Below, piece after piece: positions 6,690 through 9,074 of a stretch of 9,074 bases of DNA; the first letter of the stretch is position 1, and each line of letters starts with the position of its first letter. Origin of the DNA: WHSW01 sp036794585 (lineage in GTDB: Bacteria; Actinomycetota; Thermoleophilia; Solirubrobacterales; 70-9); NCBI GenBank assembly GCA_036794585.1, contig DAIRGH010000112.1:1-9074 (forward strand), given 5' to 3'. The position numbers and the translations under genes were made by a program. The notes below the pieces were generated by a model. That model saw only the letters and a list, made by a program, of their open reading frames with translations. It was not told the DNA's origin and made no database searches.

Positions 6690-6706
6690 AAGCCCGGCGC
6701 CGCACG

Positions 6707-7456
6707 ATGCGCCTCGCGATCTTCAGCGACATCCACAGCAACCTGCCCGCGCTCGAAGCGGTGCTCGCGGATGTCCACGCGGCCGGCCTCGAGGAGGCCT
6801 GGTGCCTCGGCGACGTCGTCGGCTATGGCGCCCAGCCGGACGAATGCGCCGAGCTGGTCCGCGAGCACTGCTCACTGTGCCTGGTCGGAAACCACGACCT
6901 CGCGGCGCTCGACGAGCTCGACATCTCCACCTTCTCCCCGGCCGCCTCGGCCGCGGTGCGCTGGACTCGCGAGACGATGAGCCCCGCGACCGCCGAGTTC
7001 CTGCGCGGGCTCGAGCCCTCCGCCGAGGACCGCGAGGTGGCCCTTTACCACGCCTCTCCGCGCGATCCTGTGTGGGAGTACGTCCTATGGCCGGACCAGG
7101 CCGCCGAGTGCATCCGCGTCCAGGCCCGCCGGGTGAGCTTCATCGGCCACTCGCACGTGGCCCTCTTCTTCGCCCTTGCCGAGGCCGGGCCGCGCGGCGA
7201 ACCGGATGACGCGCGCGGCGCGCAGGCGGGGGCCGGGACCAGCCTCGAGATCGGCCGCGGGCGCTGGCTGATCAACCCGGGCAGCGTCGGCCAGCCGCGC
7301 GACGGCGACCCGCGCGCCGCCTGGCTTGAGCTCGACACCGATTCCTGGAGGGCGAGCTTTCACCGAATCGACTACGACATCGACCGTGCCGCCGACGCGA
7401 TCGTCGCCACCGAGCTGCCAGAGCATCTGGCCCGCCGTCTGTACGTGGGGCAGTGA
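6707..7456 (+). CDS. Calcineurin-like metallophosphoesterase (YfcE/ApaH-like superfamily)
   Basis: The 249-residue protein has the metallophosphoesterase motifs in order. They are MRLAIFSDIHSN (D8, H10), LGDVVGYG (34-41, D36), VGNHD (60-64, N62, H63), a histidine in LYHASPRDP (H115) and FIGHSHVALF (145-154, H148, H150). WLINPGSVGQPRDGD (187-201) is typical of the small COG0639-type single-domain enzymes. These use two metal ions to hydrolyse phosphate mono- or diesters; the substrate (nucleotide, phosphoprotein or other) cannot be told from sequence. I chose the ATG at 6707 because the conserved first strand begins there and upstream in-frame sequence is low-complexity Arg/Pro. There is no clear Shine-Dalgarno. 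A lipoprotein and a Ser/Thr kinase follow on the same strand, though the lipoprotein seems to have its own promoter. Confidence 0.93.
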   Translation: MRLAIFSDIHSNLPALEAVLADVHAAGLEEAWCLGDVVGYGAQPDECAELVREHCSLCLVGNHDLAALDELDISTFSPAASAAVRWTRETMSPATAEFLRGLEPSAEDREVALYHASPRDPVWEYVLWPDQAAECIRVQARRVSFIGHSHVALFFALAEAGPRGEPDDARGAQAGAGTSLEIGRGRWLINPGSVGQPRDGDPRAAWLELDTDSWRASFHRIDYDIDRAADAIVATELPEHLARRLYVGQ

Positions 7457-7490
7457 GAAAGCGCGTGAGGGAAGCGAAAAATCCAGTAAC

Positions 7491-7496
7491 TAGACT
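7491..7496 (+). promoter_or_regulatory. Putative -10 element of the lipoprotein-kinase operon
   Basis: TAGACT fits TANNNT and ends 7 bases before the ATG at 7504, predicting a leaderless mRNA. No Shine-Dalgarno lies between the hexamer and the ATG. The surrounding 7457-7503 gap is locally A-rich compared with the rest of the window (gcgaaaaatcc at 7474-7484), as expected of a promoter. No clear -35 is present. Confidence 0.45.
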
Positions 7497-7503
7497 CGCC
7501 GCG

Positions 7504-8049
7504 ATGCCAAGGCGACTGCGGATAACCCTGCTCGCATGCGCGATCGCCGCCACGGTTGCCGGCTGCGGAAGCGGCGACGACGGGACGATCCCGAGCGCCG
7601 ATTCCGAGGAGCTGCTGAGGCAGATCGACGCGATCGAAAATGACGTTGCGGCCGGCAACTGCGAGCTCGCCCAGGATCACGCCAACGCCTTCGCAGCGCG
7701 CGTCAGCCAGCTCCCGGCGGACGTCGACGCCGAGGTCCGCCAGGGCCTGAGCGAGGCATCGACGAGGCTGATCGAGCTCAGCGCGCAGCCCGAACAGTGC
7801 GAGCAGGTGACCGGCGCCACGGGCGAGACCGGCTTCGAGTCGACCACGACCGAGGAGGAGACGACCCCCGAGGAGGAGACGACGACGGAAGAGGAGCCGC
7901 CCCCCGAGGAAGAGCCGCCGCCCGAGGACGAGGAGGGCGGCGAGCAGCCGCTCGAGCCTCCGTCGGGAGAAGGCGAAAGCGGCGAAGGCGGCGGCGGCCG
8001 CGGCGGCTCGGACAGCGGCGGGATCGAGCCGGAGCGGAGGACGCCGTGA
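7504..8049 (+). CDS. Predicted lipoprotein with helical domain and acidic Thr/Pro/Glu tail
   Basis: With the ATG at 7504 the product is 181 residues. A basic n-region (MPRRLR), a hydrophobic core (residues 7-17) and the lipobox VAGC (18-21) predict lipid attachment at Cys21 and an extracytoplasmic location. Residues 34-95 look alpha-helical, with cysteines at 53 and 99 that could pair. Residues 114-144 are runs of Thr or Pro alternating with Glu, and 152-173 are Gly/Ser rich; this tail is probably disordered and may span the wall. A GTG at 7453 would add 17 residues, but these would bury the signal peptide behind a long basic stretch, so I prefer the ATG. The TGA overlaps the kinase GTG by three bases (GTGA). 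I recognise no family; a sensor or accessory partner of the kinase is inference. Confidence 0.8.
   Translation: MPRRLRITLLACAIAATVAGCGSGDDGTIPSADSEELLRQIDAIENDVAAGNCELAQDHANAFAARVSQLPADVDAEVRQGLSEASTRLIELSAQPEQCEQVTGATGETGFESTTTEEETTPEEETTTEEEPPPEEEPPPEDEEGGEQPLEPPSGEGESGEGGGGRGGSDSGGIEPERRTP
7843..7935 (+). repeat. Degenerate in-frame repeat coding Thr/Pro-Glu blocks
   Basis: This stretch within the lipoprotein gene codes for alternating triplets of Thr or Pro and Glu (residues 114-144), built from units such as gaggaggagacgac and gaggaagagccgccg. It looks like an expanded short tandem repeat that has since diverged. Such tracts can vary in length between strains. The product segment would be highly acidic and extended. 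Confidence 0.7.
8036..8040 (+). promoter_or_regulatory. Shine-Dalgarno site of the kinase gene
   Basis: GGAGG lies 5 bases upstream of the GTG at 8046, inside the end of the lipoprotein gene, and is the strongest ribosome-binding site in the window. It supports the GTG as the kinase start. It contrasts with the operon-leading genes, most of which lack such a site. Confidence 0.75.
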
Positions 8050-9074
8050 ACTCGACGATCTCGGATCGCTACGAGCTCGGCGACCGGCTTGGGTCGGGCG
8101 GGATGTCGACCGTCTACATGGCCACCGACCGGGTGCTCGAGCGCACGGTTGCGGTCAAGATCCTCGCCGAGCACCTCTCCGACGACGACAAGTTCGTGGC
8201 GCGCTTCCGGCGCGAGGCCCTCGCCGTCGCGAAGCTGATCCACCCCAACATCGTCCAGGTCTACGACACCGGCGTCGACCGCGGCCGCCACTACATCGTT
8301 ATGGAGTACGTCGAGGGCAGGTCGGTCGCCCAGCTCCTGCAGTCGAAGGGGCGGCTCGGCCCCGAGAGCGCCGTCGAGGTCGGCACGCAGGCGTGCGCCG
8401 GCCTCGAGTACGCGCACCGCCAGGGGATCATCCACCGCGACGTCAAGCCCGGCAACCTGATGGTGATCGGCGGCCCGGCCGGGCGGCGCGCTCGCCGCGA
8501 CAGCTCCGCGCACGAGCCGCCGACAGGCGAGATGACCGTCAAGCTCACCGACTTCGGCATCGCCCGGGCGAGCGCTCAGACCCGGCTGACGCAGGTCGGC
8601 TCGGTGGTCGGCACCGCCGCATACCTGGCGCCCGAGCAGGCGCGCGGCGAGGAGGCGACCCCCGCTGCCGACGTGTACGCGCTCGGGGTCGTGATCTATC
8701 AGGTGCTGACGGGCCGGCTGCCGTGGGAGGGATCGACGCTCGCCGAGCTCGCGATCAGGCGCGAGAACGAGCGCCCCCTGCCGCCGACCTCCTACGACGC
8801 GGACGTGCCCGAGACGCTCTCGCGGGCGGTGCTGCGCTCGCTCGAGGGCGAGCCGGCGGCCAGGTACTCGTCGGCGCGCGAGCTCGCCCGCGCGCTCGAC
8901 GCCGGCATGGCCGGCCGGGAGCCCGAGCCGCCCTCGGACGAGCTGCCGACGAGCATGCTCGGCCCGGCGACCGAGCCGACGCGCCGGATGGCCGATCCGG
9001 CGACCCCGGTGTCGCCCCAGCCGGTCGCGCCGCCCGCGCGCCTAACCGCGTCGGCGACACGGGACCCGTCGACC
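8046..9074 (+). CDS. PknB-type Ser/Thr protein kinase (Hanks type), C-terminus cut by window edge
   Basis: The first 343 residues are visible and remain open at the right edge. The kinase domain begins at residue 9 (YELGDRLGSGGMSTVY, Gly loop). It has VAVK (Lys38), the alpha-C Glu57 in FRREAL, HRDVKPGN (130-137), DFG (169-171), GTAAYLAPEQ (189-198) and ADVYALG (208-214), so all catalytic residues are present. Between Asn137 and the DFG Asp there are 32 positions, against 13 in Mycobacterium tuberculosis PknB, because of a basic/polar insert around 141-162. After about residue 288 the chain becomes Pro/Thr/Ala rich (TSMLGPATEPTRRM), like the juxtamembrane linkers of PknB-type kinases. A transmembrane helix and extracellular domain, if any, would lie beyond the window. 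Start choice: GTG with GGAGG 5 bases upstream, overlapping the lipoprotein stop, which implies translational coupling. Confidence 0.96.
   Translation, partial: MNSTISDRYELGDRLGSGGMSTVYMATDRVLERTVAVKILAEHLSDDDKFVARFRREALAVAKLIHPNIVQVYDTGVDRGRHYIVMEYVEGRSVAQLLQSKGRLGPESAVEVGTQACAGLEYAHRQGIIHRDVKPGNLMVIGGPAGRRARRDSSAHEPPTGEMTVKLTDFGIARASAQTRLTQVGSVVGTAAYLAPEQARGEEATPAADVYALGVVIYQVLTGRLPWEGSTLAELAIRRENERPLPPTSYDADVPETLSRAVLRSLEGEPAARYSSARELARALDAGMAGREPEPPSDELPTSMLGPATEPTRRMADPATPVSPQPVAPPARLTASATRDPST

Noticed and set aside
6293..6706. N-terminal extension of the metallophosphoesterase
   Set aside because: The in-frame upstream region is Arg/Pro-rich without structure and overlaps the protease gene; the conserved fold begins at the ATG at 6707.
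7453..7503. GTG start at 7453 for the lipoprotein, overlapping the phosphoesterase stop
   Set aside because: It would put a 17-residue basic extension before the signal peptide, and a promoter-like TAGACT lies inside it. The coupling GTGA is tempting, so the alternative is kept in mind.
7531..7542. Earlier lipobox-like LLAC (Cys12) in the lipoprotein
   Set aside because: The hydrophobic core before it would be too short; VAGC at Cys21 has normal signal-peptide geometry.
7677..8513. Minus-strand open frame opposite the lipoprotein and kinase
   Set aside because: The Ser/Val runs are the reverse of the Glu/Thr repeat, and the kinase motifs on the plus strand are unmistakable.
1..9074. Mobile element, CRISPR array, tRNA or phage system
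   Set aside because: I found no transposase or integrase motif, no regularly spaced repeats, no tRNA cloverleaf and no toxin-antitoxin or defence gene signature; gene composition is uniform across the window.

Overview
The window is very GC-rich, densely coded DNA with short intergenic gaps, GTG starts, few Shine-Dalgarno sites and several TANNNT hexamers a few bases upstream of start codons. Together with a PknB-type kinase and a lipoprotein with a long acidic tail, this points to a chromosomal segment of an actinomycetote. A deep-branching class such as Thermoleophilia (Solirubrobacterales/Gaiellales) is my best guess, but that placement is inference. I see no tRNA, rRNA, CRISPR array, insertion sequence, integrase or phage gene.

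Left region (1-5269): a cell-surface glycan neighbourhood with arginyl-tRNA synthetase inside it. On the minus strand, argS (1710-3365) is followed by two family-2 glycosyltransferases (811-1662, and 1-800 running off the left edge). Divergently, on the plus strand, a GalE-like sugar-nucleotide epimerase (3428-4366) is followed after 6 bases by a WbbL-like family-2 glycosyltransferase (4373-5269). The 62-base divergent gap between argS and the epimerase holds a -10-like hexamer for each gene, a perfect 12-base palindrome, an inverted repeat and a 9-base direct repeat spaced 30 bases apart.

Middle (5270-6706): the glycosyltransferase converges on a minus-strand M48/Ste24-type membrane zinc protease (5373-6632). 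An imperfect bidirectional terminator-like hairpin separates them. The protease diverges from the next gene across a 74-base gap.

Right region (6707-9074, plus strand): a calcineurin-like metallophosphoesterase, then a small lipoprotein with a Thr/Pro/Glu tail whose stop overlaps the GTG start of a PknB-type Ser/Thr kinase. The kinase is cut by the right edge. The lipoprotein and kinase look translationally coupled and may be an outside/inside signalling pair.

Most of the window is ordinary housekeeping and envelope biology, and I see no convincing new multi-gene system. The points most worth a second look are an argS whose HIGH signature is replaced by T-V-A-G while its KMSK loop is intact, the compact argS/epimerase divergent control region, the recurring leaderless-looking promoters, the coupled lipoprotein-kinase pair, and an insertion between the catalytic loop and DFG of the kinase.
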